A stretch of DNA of 34,878 bases from Candidatus Allofournierella pullicola (GTDB lineage: Bacteria > Bacillota > Clostridia > Oscillospirales > Ruminococcaceae). This document shows positions 13,087 to 21,827 of this stretch, piece by piece. The number at the start of each line of letters is the position of its first letter. Positions within the stretch are counted from its first letter, which is position 1. Below the pieces are notes generated by a model. It made no database searches. It worked only from the letters and a program-made list of their open reading frames with translations, and had not been told where the DNA came from. The translations under genes and the position numbers were made by a program. The stretch spans positions 1 to 34,878 of the forward strand of contig DXFW01000027.1 of the NCBI GenBank assembly GCA_019114225.1, read 5' to 3'.

Positions 13087-15622
13087 CGTCACCGGCATGA
13101 GCTGCGCCGCCTGCTCGGCGGCGGTGGAGCGAGCGGTGAACAAGCTGGACGGCGTGGACGCCGCCCAGGTGAACCTGCTGGCCAACTCCATGCAGGTGGA
13201 ATACGACGAGGCCGCCGTCACCGAGGCGGACATCTGCGCCGCGGTGGAAAAGGCGGGCTACGGAGCAAGCCCCGCGGCCCCGGCGGGCAAACCCGCGCCC
13301 GCCAAAGCCGCCCCTGCAGGAGAGGACCCCGCCGAGGCGGAACTGCGAAGCATGAAAAAGCGCCTGGCAGTGTCCCTGGCGTTTCTTATCCCTTTGATGT
13401 ACGTTTCCATGGGCCACATGATGGGCCTGCCGCTGCCCGCCTTTTTCCACGGGCGGGAGGGCGCGGTGATCTTTGCCCTCACCCAGTTTCTGCTGGTCCT
13501 GCCCATTCTGTATGTGAACCGCAAGTTCTACGCGGTGGGCTTCAAGAGCCTGTGGCACCGCAGCCCCAACATGGACAGCCTCATCGCCCTGGGCAGCGCT
13601 GCCGCCGTGGTCTACGGTCTGTTCGCCCTCTACCGCATTGGCTGGGGCCTTGGCACAGGGGACATGGAATTGGTGGACCGCTATCGCATGGACCTCTATT
13701 TTGAGTCAGCGGGCACCATCCTCACCCTCATCACCCTGGGCAAATTTCTGGAAGCCCGGGCCAAAGGCCGCACCGGGGCGGCCATCCGGGCGCTGATGGA
13801 CCTGGCCCCCGACACCGCGCTGGTGCTGCGCAGCGGCGTGGAAACAGAGATCCCCGCAGAAGAAGTGGCCGTGGGTGACACGGTGGTCATCAAGCCGGGC
13901 ATGCGTATCCCGGTGGACGGCACGGTGCTCACCGGCCTGTCCAGCGTGGATGAGTCCGCCGTTACCGGCGAGAGCATTCCGGCGGAAAAAGCCCCCGGCG
14001 CGCGGGTCATCGCCGCCTCCATCAACCGTTCCGGCAGCTTCACCTTCCGGGCGGAGAAGGTGGGGCAGGACACCACCCTCGCCCAGATCATCGCTCTGGT
14101 GCAGGACGCAGGAGCCACCAAGGCCCCCATCGCCAAGCTGGCGGACAAGGTCAGCGGCGTGTTCGTGCCGGTGGTCATCGCCATTGCGCTGGTCTCCTTC
14201 GGCGTCTGGCTGGCGCTGGGGCAGACCATGGAGTTTGCCCTGGCCCGGGCCATCTCGGTGCTGGTCATCAGCTGCCCCTGTGCGCTGGGCCTCGCCACCC
14301 CGGTGGCCATCATGGTGGGCACGGGCAAAGGCGCGCGGATGGGCATTCTTTACAAGAACGCCGAGGCGCTGGAAAACGCCCATAAAATCGACACCGTGGT
14401 GTTGGACAAGACCGGCACCATCACCGAGGGCAAGCCCGCCGTCACCGATCTGCTGGCTGCCCCCGGTGTGGACAAAACAGAACTGCTGCGTCTGGCCGCC
14501 GCACTGGAAAAGTCCAGCGAACACCCGCTGGCGGAGGCCATCCTGGCCGCCGCGGGGGACATGCCTCTGCCCGAAGCCGAACAGTTTGAAGCTCTGCTCG
14601 GCCGGGGCGTGCGGGCCGTGGTGGACGGCCGGGCGTGCCTGGCGGGCAACCTGCGCCTGATGGAGGAGCAGGAAGTGGACGCCGCCTGGGCCGCCGCCGA
14701 GGCCGGGCGGCTGGCGAAGGAGGGCAAAACGCCCCTCTACTTTGCCGCTGACGGAAAACTGCTGGGCCTGGTGGCCGCCGCCGACCCGGTCAAGCCCACC
14801 AGCGCCGCCGCCATCCGTCAGCTGCAGGCCATGGGCCTCAAGGTCATCATGCTCACCGGCGACAACGCCCGCACTGCCGAGGCCATCCGGGCCAGCCTGG
14901 GCATTGAACAGGTGGTGGCCGAGGTGCTGCCCCAGGACAAGGAGGCCCAGGTGCGGGCGTTGCAGCAGCAGGGCCGCCGGGTGGCCATGGTGGGCGACGG
15001 GATCAACGACGCGCCGGCTCTCACCCGGGCGGATGTGGGCGTGGCCATCGGCGCAGGCACGGATGTGGCCATCGACAGCGCCGACGTGGTGCTGATGAAG
15101 AGCGATCTGTGGGACCTGGTGAATGCCCTGCGCCTCTCCCGTGCCACCATCCGCAACATCCGGGAGAACCTGTTCTGGGCCTTCTTTTACAACAGTATCG
15201 GCATTCCGGTGGCGGCGGGTGCGCTCTATGGATTCGGACTGGTGCTCAACCCCATGCTGGGCGCCGCCGCCATGAGCCTTTCCAGCGTGTGCGTCGTCTC
15301 CAATGCCCTGCGCCTCAACTTTTTCAAGCCGAAACAGGCCGGAGTTTCCGGCTTGTCCCAAGAGAACGAACCCTGCGCACAAAACGCGCAGCCGAAAGGA
15401 GAATCTGTTATGACCGAGAAAACCATTCACATCGAAGGCATGGCCTGCGGCCACTGCACCGCCCGGGTGGAGAAGGCGCTGGCCGAAGTGCCCGGCGTGG
15501 CCTCCGTCAAGGCCGACCTGGAGGGCAAGTGCGCCAAGGTCACACTGAACGCCCCGGTGGAGGACGCGACCCTCACCGCCGCCGTCACCGACGCGGGCTA
15601 CGAAGTCACCGGCATCGAATGA
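13070..15622 (+). CDS. copA: Copper-exporting P1B-type ATPase with in-frame C-terminal CopZ-like domain
   Basis: 850 residues. An N-terminal HMA domain (GMSCAAC at 9-15) comes first. Then follow eight expected membrane helices, the actuator TGES, CPC in the transport helix (402-404), the phosphorylation site D446KTGT, SEHPLAE, TGDN and GDGINDAP. All catalytic motifs are intact, and CPC with an HMA of this type indicates Cu(I). After a polar linker (about 755-780) a second HMA domain, GMACGHC, ends the protein. That part has its own ribosome site and ATG (see CopZ). ATG 13070 lies behind AAGGAG and overlaps the regulator gene. A strong terminator follows. Export of excess cytoplasmic copper is the likely role. 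Confidence 0.93.
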   Translation: MKQKFDVTGMSCAACSAAVERAVNKLDGVDAAQVNLLANSMQVEYDEAAVTEADICAAVEKAGYGASPAAPAGKPAPAKAAPAGEDPAEAELRSMKKRLAVSLAFLIPLMYVSMGHMMGLPLPAFFHGREGAVIFALTQFLLVLPILYVNRKFYAVGFKSLWHRSPNMDSLIALGSAAAVVYGLFALYRIGWGLGTGDMELVDRYRMDLYFESAGTILTLITLGKFLEARAKGRTGAAIRALMDLAPDTALVLRSGVETEIPAEEVAVGDTVVIKPGMRIPVDGTVLTGLSSVDESAVTGESIPAEKAPGARVIAASINRSGSFTFRAEKVGQDTTLAQIIALVQDAGATKAPIAKLADKVSGVFVPVVIAIALVSFGVWLALGQTMEFALARAISVLVISCPCALGLATPVAIMVGTGKGARMGILYKNAEALENAHKIDTVVLDKTGTITEGKPAVTDLLAAPGVDKTELLRLAAALEKSSEHPLAEAILAAAGDMPLPEAEQFEALLGRGVRAVVDGRACLAGNLRLMEEQEVDAAWAAAEAGRLAKEGKTPLYFAADGKLLGLVAAADPVKPTSAAAIRQLQAMGLKVIMLTGDNARTAEAIRASLGIEQVVAEVLPQDKEAQVRALQQQGRRVAMVGDGINDAPALTRADVGVAIGAGTDVAIDSADVVLMKSDLWDLVNALRLSRATIRNIRENLFWAFFYNSIGIPVAAGALYGFGLVLNPMLGAAAMSLSSVCVVSNALRLNFFKPKQAGVSGLSQENEPCAQNAQPKGESVMTEKTIHIEGMACGHCTARVEKALAEVPGVASVKADLEGKCAKVTLNAPVEDATLTAAVTDAGYEVTGIE
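15410..15622 (+). CDS. copZ: Copper chaperone CopZ, probable internal translation start within copA
   Basis: Within the copA frame, AAAGGAG at 15395-15401 lies eight bases before ATG 15410 (Met781 of CopA). From there the frame encodes 70 residues with one HMA domain, metal motif GMACGHC and the C-terminal GYEVTGIE. That is the full length and shape of free CopZ chaperones. So free CopZ can plausibly be made from the same mRNA, besides the fused form. No stop codon separates the two parts. Whether the internal site is used is inference. Confidence 0.55.
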   Translation: MTEKTIHIEGMACGHCTARVEKALAEVPGVASVKADLEGKCAKVTLNAPVEDATLTAAVTDAGYEVTGIE

Positions 15623-15626
15623 GACC

Positions 15627-15660
15627 AAAAAAGAGCCGCCCGAACGGGCGGCTCTTTTTT
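15627..15660. terminator. Bidirectional terminator between copA and the mrp operon
   Basis: AAAAAAGAGCCGCCCG and CGGGCGGCTCTTTTTT are perfect arms. It serves copA on the plus strand and the punA-mrp operon on the minus strand. Confidence 0.92.
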
Positions 15661-15662
15661 GT

Positions 15663-15791
15663 TTACAGAAATGTCTGCCAGCTGAAAAAGGCGAGACCGA
15701 ACACCACGGCCAGCACCACCAGCCAGGTCACCACCAGCAAGGGGGAGAGCCCCTGGCGCAGCTGACGCCACAGGCCGGGCCGCTTTTTCAT
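15663..15791 (-). CDS. 42-residue single-pass membrane protein downstream of mrp
   Basis: An ORF too short for most gene callers. It starts MKKRPGLWRQLRQGLSP, continues into one hydrophobic helix (LLVVTWLVVLAVVFGLAFF) and ends SWQTFL. The basic N-terminus suggests an N-in orientation. Its ATG overlaps the mrp stop as ATGA (15788-15791), which is strong evidence for coupled translation, and the operon terminator starts right after its stop codon. I do not recognise a family. By inference it works at the membrane together with, or at least coexpressed with, the Fe-S carrier protein Mrp. Confidence 0.7.
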   Translation of the reverse strand: MKKRPGLWRQLRQGLSPLLVVTWLVVLAVVFGLAFFSWQTFL

Positions 15792-16627
15792 TTGGCGTCA
15801 CCCAGCAGGGCCGCCACCGCGTCGGCGGCAGGAGCCAGCGCGTCGCCCGCGTAGGTCTCGATGGCGCCGCCGTCGGCACAGGCGGTGAGCTGCGGGTCCA
15901 GCGGCATTTTGGCCAGCACTTTCACACCGTACTTGTCGGCGGTCTCTTCCAGATGGCTGTCGCCAAAGACGGGGATCTTCTTGCCGCAGTCGGGGCAGAC
16001 GAGGTAGCTCATGTTCTCCACCACGCCGAGGATGGGGATGTTCATCATCTGGGCCATCTTCACGGCTTTGCCCACGATCATGCTCACCAGCTCCTGGGGG
16101 CTGGTCACCACCACGATACCGTCCACCGGCAGGGTCTGGAACACGGTCAGGGGCACGTCGCCGGTTCCCGGAGGCATGTCCACAAACAGGAAATCAACGT
16201 CCTTCCAGATGACTTCCTGCCAGAACTGCTTCACAGCCCCGGCAATGACCGGCCCGCGCCAAACCACGGGGTCCTCTTCGTTTTCCAGCAGCAGGTTCAC
16301 GCTCATCACGTCGATACCGGTGCGGCTCTGGATGGGCCAGATACCGTTCTCATCGCCCAGCGCCCGGCCGTGAATGCCGAACAGCTTGGGGATGGAGGGG
16401 CCGGTGATGTCGGCATCCAGCACGCCCACGCGGTAGCCCCGGCGGCGCATTTCCACCGCCAGCAGGGCGCTGGTCATGCTTTTGCCCACGCCGCCCTTGC
16501 CGCTCACCACGCCGATGACCTTTTTGATGGAACTCAGCTGGTGGGGAGGCTCGTGGAAGTCCTGAGGATTCTGGCGGCTGGCGCAGTTTTGCGAACAGCT
16601 GCTGCAATCATGGGTGCATTCGCTCAT
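15788..16627 (-). CDS. mrp: Mrp/ApbC-type Fe-S cluster carrier ATPase
   Basis: 279-residue P-loop ATPase of the Mrp/Nbp35 group, which carries and delivers Fe-S clusters in the cytoplasm. The N-terminus has four cysteines in a C-x3-C-x2-C-x3-C array (C4, C8, C11, C15), as in Nbp35-like proteins. The deviant Walker A motif GKGGVGKS is at 42-49. The conserved VDMPPGTGD is at 148-156 and the dimer-interface cluster motif CPDC at 210-213. The ATG has a GGAGAGAG-like site before it. It follows punA by 32 nt in one operon and overlaps the 42-residue membrane protein gene by four bases. Confidence 0.93.
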   Translation of the reverse strand: MSECTHDCSSCSQNCASRQNPQDFHEPPHQLSSIKKVIGVVSGKGGVGKSMTSALLAVEMRRRGYRVGVLDADITGPSIPKLFGIHGRALGDENGIWPIQSRTGIDVMSVNLLLENEEDPVVWRGPVIAGAVKQFWQEVIWKDVDFLFVDMPPGTGDVPLTVFQTLPVDGIVVVTSPQELVSMIVGKAVKMAQMMNIPILGVVENMSYLVCPDCGKKIPVFGDSHLEETADKYGVKVLAKMPLDPQLTACADGGAIETYAGDALAPAADAVAALLGDAK

Positions 16628-16659
16628 TGGTTTCTCTCTCCTTTATCTTACGGGGCGGG

Positions 16660-17472
16660 TCACAGCTTTGCCACGACGCCCTGCACCAGGTCCTGCAGGA
16701 CCTGAGCGCGGCGGTCGGCAATGGCAATGACCTCGTCGCCCGAAAGCTTTTTCTTTTCAATGCCCGCGGCCATGTTGGTGATGAGGCTGATGGCCAGCAC
16801 AGGCAGGCCGCAGTGGCTGGCGGCAATGACCTCAGGCACGGTGCTCATGCCCACCGCGTCCGCACCGAGGGTGCGGAAGGCGCGGATCTCCGCCGGGGTC
16901 TCGTAGCTGGGGCCCATATAGCCCAGATATACGCCGGTGCGCACGGCTACGCCCTGTTCGCCGGCTACTTTGAGCGCCAGCTCCCGCAAAGCGGGGGTAT
17001 AGGCGAAGGTCATGTCGCAGAAGCGGGGGCCCACTTCGTCGTCGTTGGGGCCGGTGAGGGGGTTGCGGCCCATGAAGTTGATGTGATCCTCAATGATCAT
17101 CAGATCGCCCACCGAGAACTCCAGGTTCACGCCGCCGGCGGCGTTGGTGAGAATGAGCGCCTCAATGCCCAGTTCCTTCATCACCCGCACGGGGAAGACG
17201 ATGTCCTCCATGGAGTGGCCCTCGTAAAAGTGCAGCCGGCCCTGCATGCACAGCACCTGCTTGCCCGCCAGCTGCCCGGCCACAAAGCGCCCGGCATGGC
17301 CCGGCGCGGTGGACACCACAAAACCGGGAATCTCAGAATAGGGGATATAAACCGGATTTTCCAGCCGGTCGGCAAGGCCGCCCAGGCCGCTGCCCAGCAC
17401 CAGCCCCACCTGGGGCGCGGCGGGCAGCCGGTCCCGCAGATAACCGGCAGCCAGTCGAATCTTTTCGATCAT
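16660..17472 (-). CDS. punA: Purine nucleoside phosphorylase (trimeric type)
   Basis: 270 residues. It splits purine nucleosides with phosphate into base and (deoxy)ribose 1-phosphate in purine salvage. Seen: the phosphate loop GSGLGGLAD, GHAGRF, GRLHFYEGHS, the signature GADAVGMSTVPEVIAASHCGL and SLITNMAAGI. The Asn in the last motif is typical of the trimeric class that prefers guanosine and inosine. ATG 17472 follows AGGAGG by eight bases; an ATG 13 codons upstream has none. It is the first gene of the operon with mrp, an unusual functional pairing. Confidence 0.93.
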   Translation of the reverse strand: MIEKIRLAAGYLRDRLPAAPQVGLVLGSGLGGLADRLENPVYIPYSEIPGFVVSTAPGHAGRFVAGQLAGKQVLCMQGRLHFYEGHSMEDIVFPVRVMKELGIEALILTNAAGGVNLEFSVGDLMIIEDHINFMGRNPLTGPNDDEVGPRFCDMTFAYTPALRELALKVAGEQGVAVRTGVYLGYMGPSYETPAEIRAFRTLGADAVGMSTVPEVIAASHCGLPVLAISLITNMAAGIEKKKLSGDEVIAIADRRAQVLQDLVQGVVAKL

Positions 17473-17501
17473 AGAAAAAACCTCCTGTCGTAGTCCTCTT
17501 A

Positions 17502-17530
17502 ATAGTAGCACAAACCCGCCGGGATGAAAA
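17502..17530 (-). promoter_or_regulatory. Probable promoter of punA-mrp
   Basis: On the minus strand TTTTCA, a 17-nt spacer and TACTAT, 30 nt before the start codon. Both boxes are partial matches. Confidence 0.5.
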
Positions 17531-17602
17531 GGTGGCGGGGCATACTTTTTGCCGCCCCGCGCATAAGAATAAGGCGGAAAACAGCGGGGGGGAGGCGCAT
17601 TT

Positions 17603-19147
17603 ATGGCCGGCGTGGGGGTCTATCTGAAAAATGCGGCCATTCTCACGGCCACCGGCCTCGGCCTGCGGGCGGCGGGCATGGTGCTGCGGGTCTACATGGC
17701 GGCGCTGCTGGGGGCAGAGGGCATGGGCCTCTACCAGCTGATCTTCACCGTCTACGGCCTGACCACCACCGTGGCCACCGCAGGCATGTCGGTGGCGGCC
17801 ACCCGGCTGGCCGCCGAGGAGCTGGCCCGCCCGGAGCCTGCACGCGCCGCCGGGGTGATGGCGCGGCTGACGCGGCTCGCCCTGTGGCTGGGCCTTGCCG
17901 CCTGCGGCGCGCAGCTGCTGCTGGCCCGTCCGGTGGCCCGCTTTGCCCTGGGGGACGCGCGGGCCGCTCTGAGCCTTTTGGTGCTGGCCCCCAGCCTGCC
18001 CTTCATGGCGCTGGCGGCGGTGTACAAGGGGTACTTCTTTGCCCGCCAGCGGGTGGGCCCCGGGGTGAAAAGCCAGGTCTTTGAGCAGGCGGTGCGCATT
18101 GGCCTTGCGGCGGCGGTGCTGCCCACGGCGGGGGAGTGGGGTGCGCAGTATGCCTGCGCGGCGCTGGTGGCGGGCAACACCGTCAGCGAGGCACTGGCCT
18201 GCCTGCTGCTTTTGCGGGATTACAGCAAGGACGCCCGGCGGTTGTTCGGCGGGGTGCGTCCCGCCCCGCCCTCCGACACAGGACACCGTATCTGGCACAT
18301 CCTGGCCCCGGTGGAGGGAGGCCGCTGCCTGGACAGCGCCCTCCACACGGCGGAGAACATGCTGGTGCCCGCCTGTCTGCTGGCCTTTCTGGGCAGCCGG
18401 GCCGAGAGCCTGGCCCAGTTTGGGGCGCTCAAGGGCATGGCCATGCCGGTGCTGCTCTTCCCTTTTTCGTTTTTGACGCCGCTGGCGACGCTTTTGCTGC
18501 CGGGGGTCACCCGCGCCCACATTCTGGGCCGCCGCCGCACGCTGGAAACGCTGGTGGGCCGTATCATGCTGTTCACCAACCTCTTTTCGGTGCTGGCGGG
18601 CGGGCTCATCGCCCTGAACGCCGCGCCGCTGGCCCGGCTGCTCTACCGGGACGAGAGCGTGGGCCTTTACCTCCTGGTGCTGGCCCCGGTGCTGCCGGGC
18701 ATGTATCTGGACGCCATGGGCGACTCCATCCTCAAAGGACTGGGGGAGGAGGTGGCCACCTTCCGCTACAGTATCTGGGACTCGGTGCTGCGCATTGCTC
18801 TGGTGCTGCTGCTCATGCCCCACTTCGGCATGGCGGGCTTTTTGGCGGTGATGTGGGCCTCCAATGTGACCTCGGCGCTGCTGAACATTTTCCGTATCCA
18901 CAAGGTCACCGGTATCCGCACCCGGTGGTTTGAGTGGTTCATTCAGCCGGCGCTGCTCTTCGCCGCCGCCGCGGCCTTGGGCCAGACTTTTGTCCGCCTG
19001 GCGGCCCCGGCAGGAGATGTGTGGCAGGTGGCGTGCAGCGTGGCGGCCACCGGCGGGCTGTTCTGCGCATTTTTGCTGCCGCTGGGGGCGGGCCGTCAGC
19101 TCAAGGCTGTGCTGGAGACCCGCCGCGCTCCGGCAAAAGAGAACTGA
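17603..19147 (+). CDS. MurJ/SpoVB-like lipid-linked oligosaccharide flippase (MOP superfamily)
   Basis: 514-residue integral membrane protein with about 14 hydrophobic helices. The N-terminus (KNAAILTATGLGLRAAGMVLRVYMAALLGAEGMGLYQLIFTV region) is the polysaccharide-synthesis/SpoVB pattern. A basic loop follows helix 2, and a second half begins near residue 290. The family moves lipid-linked cell-wall or polysaccharide precursors across the membrane; in sporulating Clostridia SpoVB serves the spore cortex. I cannot tell SpoVB from a vegetative MurJ-like protein by eye. A GGGGAGG site precedes ATG 17603. The gene is monocistronic, divergent from punA and convergent with mtaB. Confidence 0.82.
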   Translation: MAGVGVYLKNAAILTATGLGLRAAGMVLRVYMAALLGAEGMGLYQLIFTVYGLTTTVATAGMSVAATRLAAEELARPEPARAAGVMARLTRLALWLGLAACGAQLLLARPVARFALGDARAALSLLVLAPSLPFMALAAVYKGYFFARQRVGPGVKSQVFEQAVRIGLAAAVLPTAGEWGAQYACAALVAGNTVSEALACLLLLRDYSKDARRLFGGVRPAPPSDTGHRIWHILAPVEGGRCLDSALHTAENMLVPACLLAFLGSRAESLAQFGALKGMAMPVLLFPFSFLTPLATLLLPGVTRAHILGRRRTLETLVGRIMLFTNLFSVLAGGLIALNAAPLARLLYRDESVGLYLLVLAPVLPGMYLDAMGDSILKGLGEEVATFRYSIWDSVLRIALVLLLMPHFGMAGFLAVMWASNVTSALLNIFRIHKVTGIRTRWFEWFIQPALLFAAAAALGQTFVRLAAPAGDVWQVACSVAATGGLFCAFLLPLGAGRQLKAVLETRRAPAKEN

Positions 19148-19150
19148 AAA

Positions 19151-19195
19151 AAGCGGCGCTTCCGCCCCAAGGGGAGGAAACACCGCTTCTTCTTT
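19151..19195. terminator. Terminator between the flippase and mtaB
   Basis: AAGCGG/CCGCTT, TTCC/GGAA and CCCC/GGGG form an interrupted hairpin. On the minus strand it is followed by a T-run (plus-strand A-run at 19147-19152), so it mainly ends mtaB. The plus-strand T-tract is weaker. Confidence 0.6.
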
Positions 19196-19197
19196 GA

Positions 19198-20490
19198 TTA
19201 AAGGGCCTCGGCCCGCGCCCGCTCGCCGTCCCACCCGGTGAGCCGGGCGGTCACGATCTGGCCCGCCGCCGCGCCGGGGGCCTTCACCGCCACCGGCAGA
19301 TACAGCCGGGTATAACCGGTGAACAGGTTGGCGCTCACCGCCTTTTCCAGCAGCACGGTGTCCTCGCCGCCCACCATCTCCCGGGCAAGAGCGTCCCGCA
19401 CCTCGTCCGCCGCCGTTTGCAGGCGGTGCACCCGGTCGGCCTTTTCCGCCTCGGTGAGCTGGCCGGGGAAGTCCGCCGCGGGGGTGCCCGCCCGGCGGGA
19501 GTAGGGGAACACATGCACCTTCAAAAACTTCTGTTCACATACAAAAGCAAGGCTCTCGGCAAATTCCGCTTCGGTCTCGCCGGGGAAGCCCACGATGACG
19601 TCGGTGGTGAAGCTGGCGAAGCCTCCGAAGGCCGTCCGCAGCTTCTCCACCACCCGGGCGTACTCCTCGGCAGTGTACACCCGGCGCATGCGCCGCAGCG
19701 TGGCGGTGCAGCCGCTCTGCAGCGACAGGTGGAACTGGGGGCACAGCTCCTTCACCGCTGCCATCCGGGCGATGGCCTCGTCGCTCAAAAGGTCCGGTTC
19801 CAGGCTGCCCAGCCGGATCCGCTCAATGCCCTCCACCTTGGCCGCGGCCTCGATGAGGCTCACCAGGTCGGTGCCGGTGTCCTTGCCGTAGCTGGGCAGG
19901 TTGATACCGCTGAGCACTACCTCTTTATAACCGGCGGCGGCCAGCGCGGCCAGTTCCTTCACCACGCTCTCCTCACTGCGGCTGCGGCTGGCGCCCCGGG
20001 CCCGGGGAATGACGCAGTAGGCGCAGCGGCGGTCACAGCCGTCCTGCACCTTGATGAAGGCCCGGGTGTGGCCCTCGAAATTTTCCATGGGCAGTTCTTC
20101 AAACCGCTCGCCCTTTTCGTGGGCGCGGATGTCCACCACCCGCTCGCCGCTGTCCAGCGCTTTCTGGATGTCCTCCAGCATGGCGGCGCGGCCCACGTTG
20201 CCCACCACCACGTCTGCTTCCTCCAGCTGCGCGGCCTCCTCGGGGAACGCCTGGGGATAGCACCCCGCCAGCACCGTCACCGCGCCGGGATTCTGGCGCT
20301 TGGCCCGCCGCAGCCACTGGCGGCTTTTCTTGTCGCCCCCGGCGGTCACGGTGCAGCTGTTCACCACATAAACGTCCGCCGCTTCGTCCCCGGCGGCCAG
20401 GGTGTAGCCCCGGCGCAGGAACAACTGCTCCAGCGCCCCGGTCTCGTTCTGATTCACCTTGCAGCCAAGGGTGTAAAAGCTTACGCGCAT
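19198..20490 (-). CDS. mtaB: tRNA t6A37 methylthiotransferase MtaB
   Basis: 430-residue radical-SAM methylthiotransferase that turns t6A37 into ms2t6A37 in ANN-decoding tRNAs. The N-terminal domain holds the auxiliary-cluster cysteines C10 (TLGCKVNQNET, the MtaB-type signature), C46 and C77. The radical-SAM motif is C152-x3-C156-x2-C159 (CDRRCAYC). The C-terminal part is a TRAM-like RNA-binding domain (GYTRLYLPV to the end). The N-terminal motif separates it from MiaB and RimO. The start ATG follows AAGGAG. It is monocistronic with its own consensus-like promoter. Confidence 0.92.
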   Translation of the reverse strand: MRVSFYTLGCKVNQNETGALEQLFLRRGYTLAAGDEAADVYVVNSCTVTAGGDKKSRQWLRRAKRQNPGAVTVLAGCYPQAFPEEAAQLEEADVVVGNVGRAAMLEDIQKALDSGERVVDIRAHEKGERFEELPMENFEGHTRAFIKVQDGCDRRCAYCVIPRARGASRSRSEESVVKELAALAAAGYKEVVLSGINLPSYGKDTGTDLVSLIEAAAKVEGIERIRLGSLEPDLLSDEAIARMAAVKELCPQFHLSLQSGCTATLRRMRRVYTAEEYARVVEKLRTAFGGFASFTTDVIVGFPGETEAEFAESLAFVCEQKFLKVHVFPYSRRAGTPAADFPGQLTEAEKADRVHRLQTAADEVRDALAREMVGGEDTVLLEKAVSANLFTGYTRLYLPVAVKAPGAAAGQIVTARLTGWDGERARAEAL

Positions 20491-20528
20491 AGGGTATCTC
20501 CTTCGATATAGAGGGTATTTACCGCTTT

Positions 20529-20557
20529 ATTATACGGCCCGGCGGGCAAAATCGCAA
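20529..20557 (-). promoter_or_regulatory. Sigma-A promoter of mtaB
   Basis: On the minus strand TTGCGA, a 17-nt spacer and a perfect TATAAT, 39 nt before the start codon. Confidence 0.75.
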
Positions 20558-20627
20558 GGGCGGCGGCATATACATTCCATAGACAAAACCGGCCCCCGGG
20601 CCTGCGAAAAGAGAGGAAGGAACTCCT

Positions 20628-21800
20628 ATGCTGAAAAAAAGACTGCTGGCCCTGGCGCTGTGCTTTGTGCTGGCGGCGGCGCTGTGCATGCCTGCCGCTG
20701 CCGAGCCGCTGGCCGCCGGGCGCTTTGCCCTGCCGGATTTTGACGTGCCCTGCCGGGCGGCGGTGCTCATTGACCTGGACAGCGGCACGGTGCTCTACGA
20801 AAAAGAACCGGATACCCCCATGTCCATCGCCTCCATCACCAAGGTGATGACGCTGCTGCTCACCTTTGAGGCCATCGACGCGGGCAAGGTGAGCTTGCAG
20901 GACACGGTGCCCGTCTCCGACCACGCCTACAACATGGGCGGCAGCCAGATCTGGCTGGAACCGGGGGAAACTTTCACCCTGGAGGAAATGATAAAAGCCA
21001 TCTGCGTGTCCAGCGCCAACGACGCGGCGGTGGCGGTGGCGGAGTTCATCGGCGGGTCGGAATCTGCCTTTGCCGAGCTGATGAATCAGAAGGCCGCGGC
21101 GCTGGGCATGACCAATACCACCTTCAAAAACGCCTGCGGGCTGGACGAGGCGGGCCATCTCTCCACCGCCCGGGACGTGGCGGTGATGAGCCGTGAAATG
21201 CTTTTGAACCATCCCCAGATCACCAACTATACCACCATCTGGATGGACACGCTGCGGGGCGGGGCGACCCAGCTGCTCAACACCAACAAGCTGCTCAAGC
21301 GGTATCAAGGCGTCACCGGGCTCAAGACCGGCACCACCAGCGGCGCGGGGGTGTGTATCTCCGCCAGCGCCAGCCGGGACGGCCTCAATTTGCTGGCTGT
21401 GGTGCTGGGGGCGGCCTCCAGCGCCGAGCGGTTCGACGCAGCCACCGCCCTTTTGGACTACGGTTTTGCCAACTTTGAAAACGTGGCGGCCCCCGCGCCG
21501 GAAAACGCCCCCGCGAGCCTGCCGGTGACAGGCGGGGCCGAGGAGTCGGTGGAGCTGCGTTACGCCGCGCCCGAAAAGATCCTGGTGCAGAAAGGGGAGG
21601 GCGCCGTCCTCACCGCGGCGCTGGAACTGCCCGAGACGCTGGCGGCCCCGCTGGCCGAGGGCCAGCAGGTGGGCACGGTGACGGTGTATTCCGGCGAGAC
21701 GGCCCTTGGCTCCTGGCCGGTGACGGCGGCTTCGGCGGTGCAGCCCATGACCATGCGCCTGGGATTTGAACGCCTGCTGGCGGCTCTGACCGCCCACTGA
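20628..21800 (+). CDS. dacF: Serine-type D-Ala-D-Ala carboxypeptidase (DacF/PBP5-like)
   Basis: 390-residue secreted or membrane-anchored peptidase S11 that trims pentapeptides in peptidoglycan. A signal peptide covers about 1-25 (MLKKRLLALALCFVLAAALC, cleavage near AAA-E). The active-site motifs are S69-I-T-K72 (SxxK), S129-A-N131 (SxN) and K233-T-G-T236. A beta-rich C-terminal PBP5_C domain (about 300-370) precedes a short amphipathic tail. The start ATG follows GAGGAAGGAA. The symbol is a guess within the S11 family. The gene stands alone, divergent from mtaB, and no clear terminator is seen before the pgi promoter. Confidence 0.88.
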   Translation: MLKKRLLALALCFVLAAALCMPAAAEPLAAGRFALPDFDVPCRAAVLIDLDSGTVLYEKEPDTPMSIASITKVMTLLLTFEAIDAGKVSLQDTVPVSDHAYNMGGSQIWLEPGETFTLEEMIKAICVSSANDAAVAVAEFIGGSESAFAELMNQKAAALGMTNTTFKNACGLDEAGHLSTARDVAVMSREMLLNHPQITNYTTIWMDTLRGGATQLLNTNKLLKRYQGVTGLKTGTTSGAGVCISASASRDGLNLLAVVLGAASSAERFDAATALLDYGFANFENVAAPAPENAPASLPVTGGAEESVELRYAAPEKILVQKGEGAVLTAALELPETLAAPLAEGQQVGTVTVYSGETALGSWPVTAASAVQPMTMRLGFERLLAALTAH

Positions 21801-21827
21801 TTTTTTGCCAAATCCCGGCGGGCCACC

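Noticed and set aside
13706-15628. A 640-codon open frame on the minus strand opposite copA
   Set aside because: GC-rich third positions of copA keep the opposite frame free of stops. Its translation is His/Gly/Gln-rich low complexity with no domain, and copA is unmistakable.
17333-19234. Long minus-strand frame opposite the flippase, running into punA
   Set aside because: It shares sequence with the real punA start region only by frame chance, and its composition is Gln/Arg/Gly low complexity.
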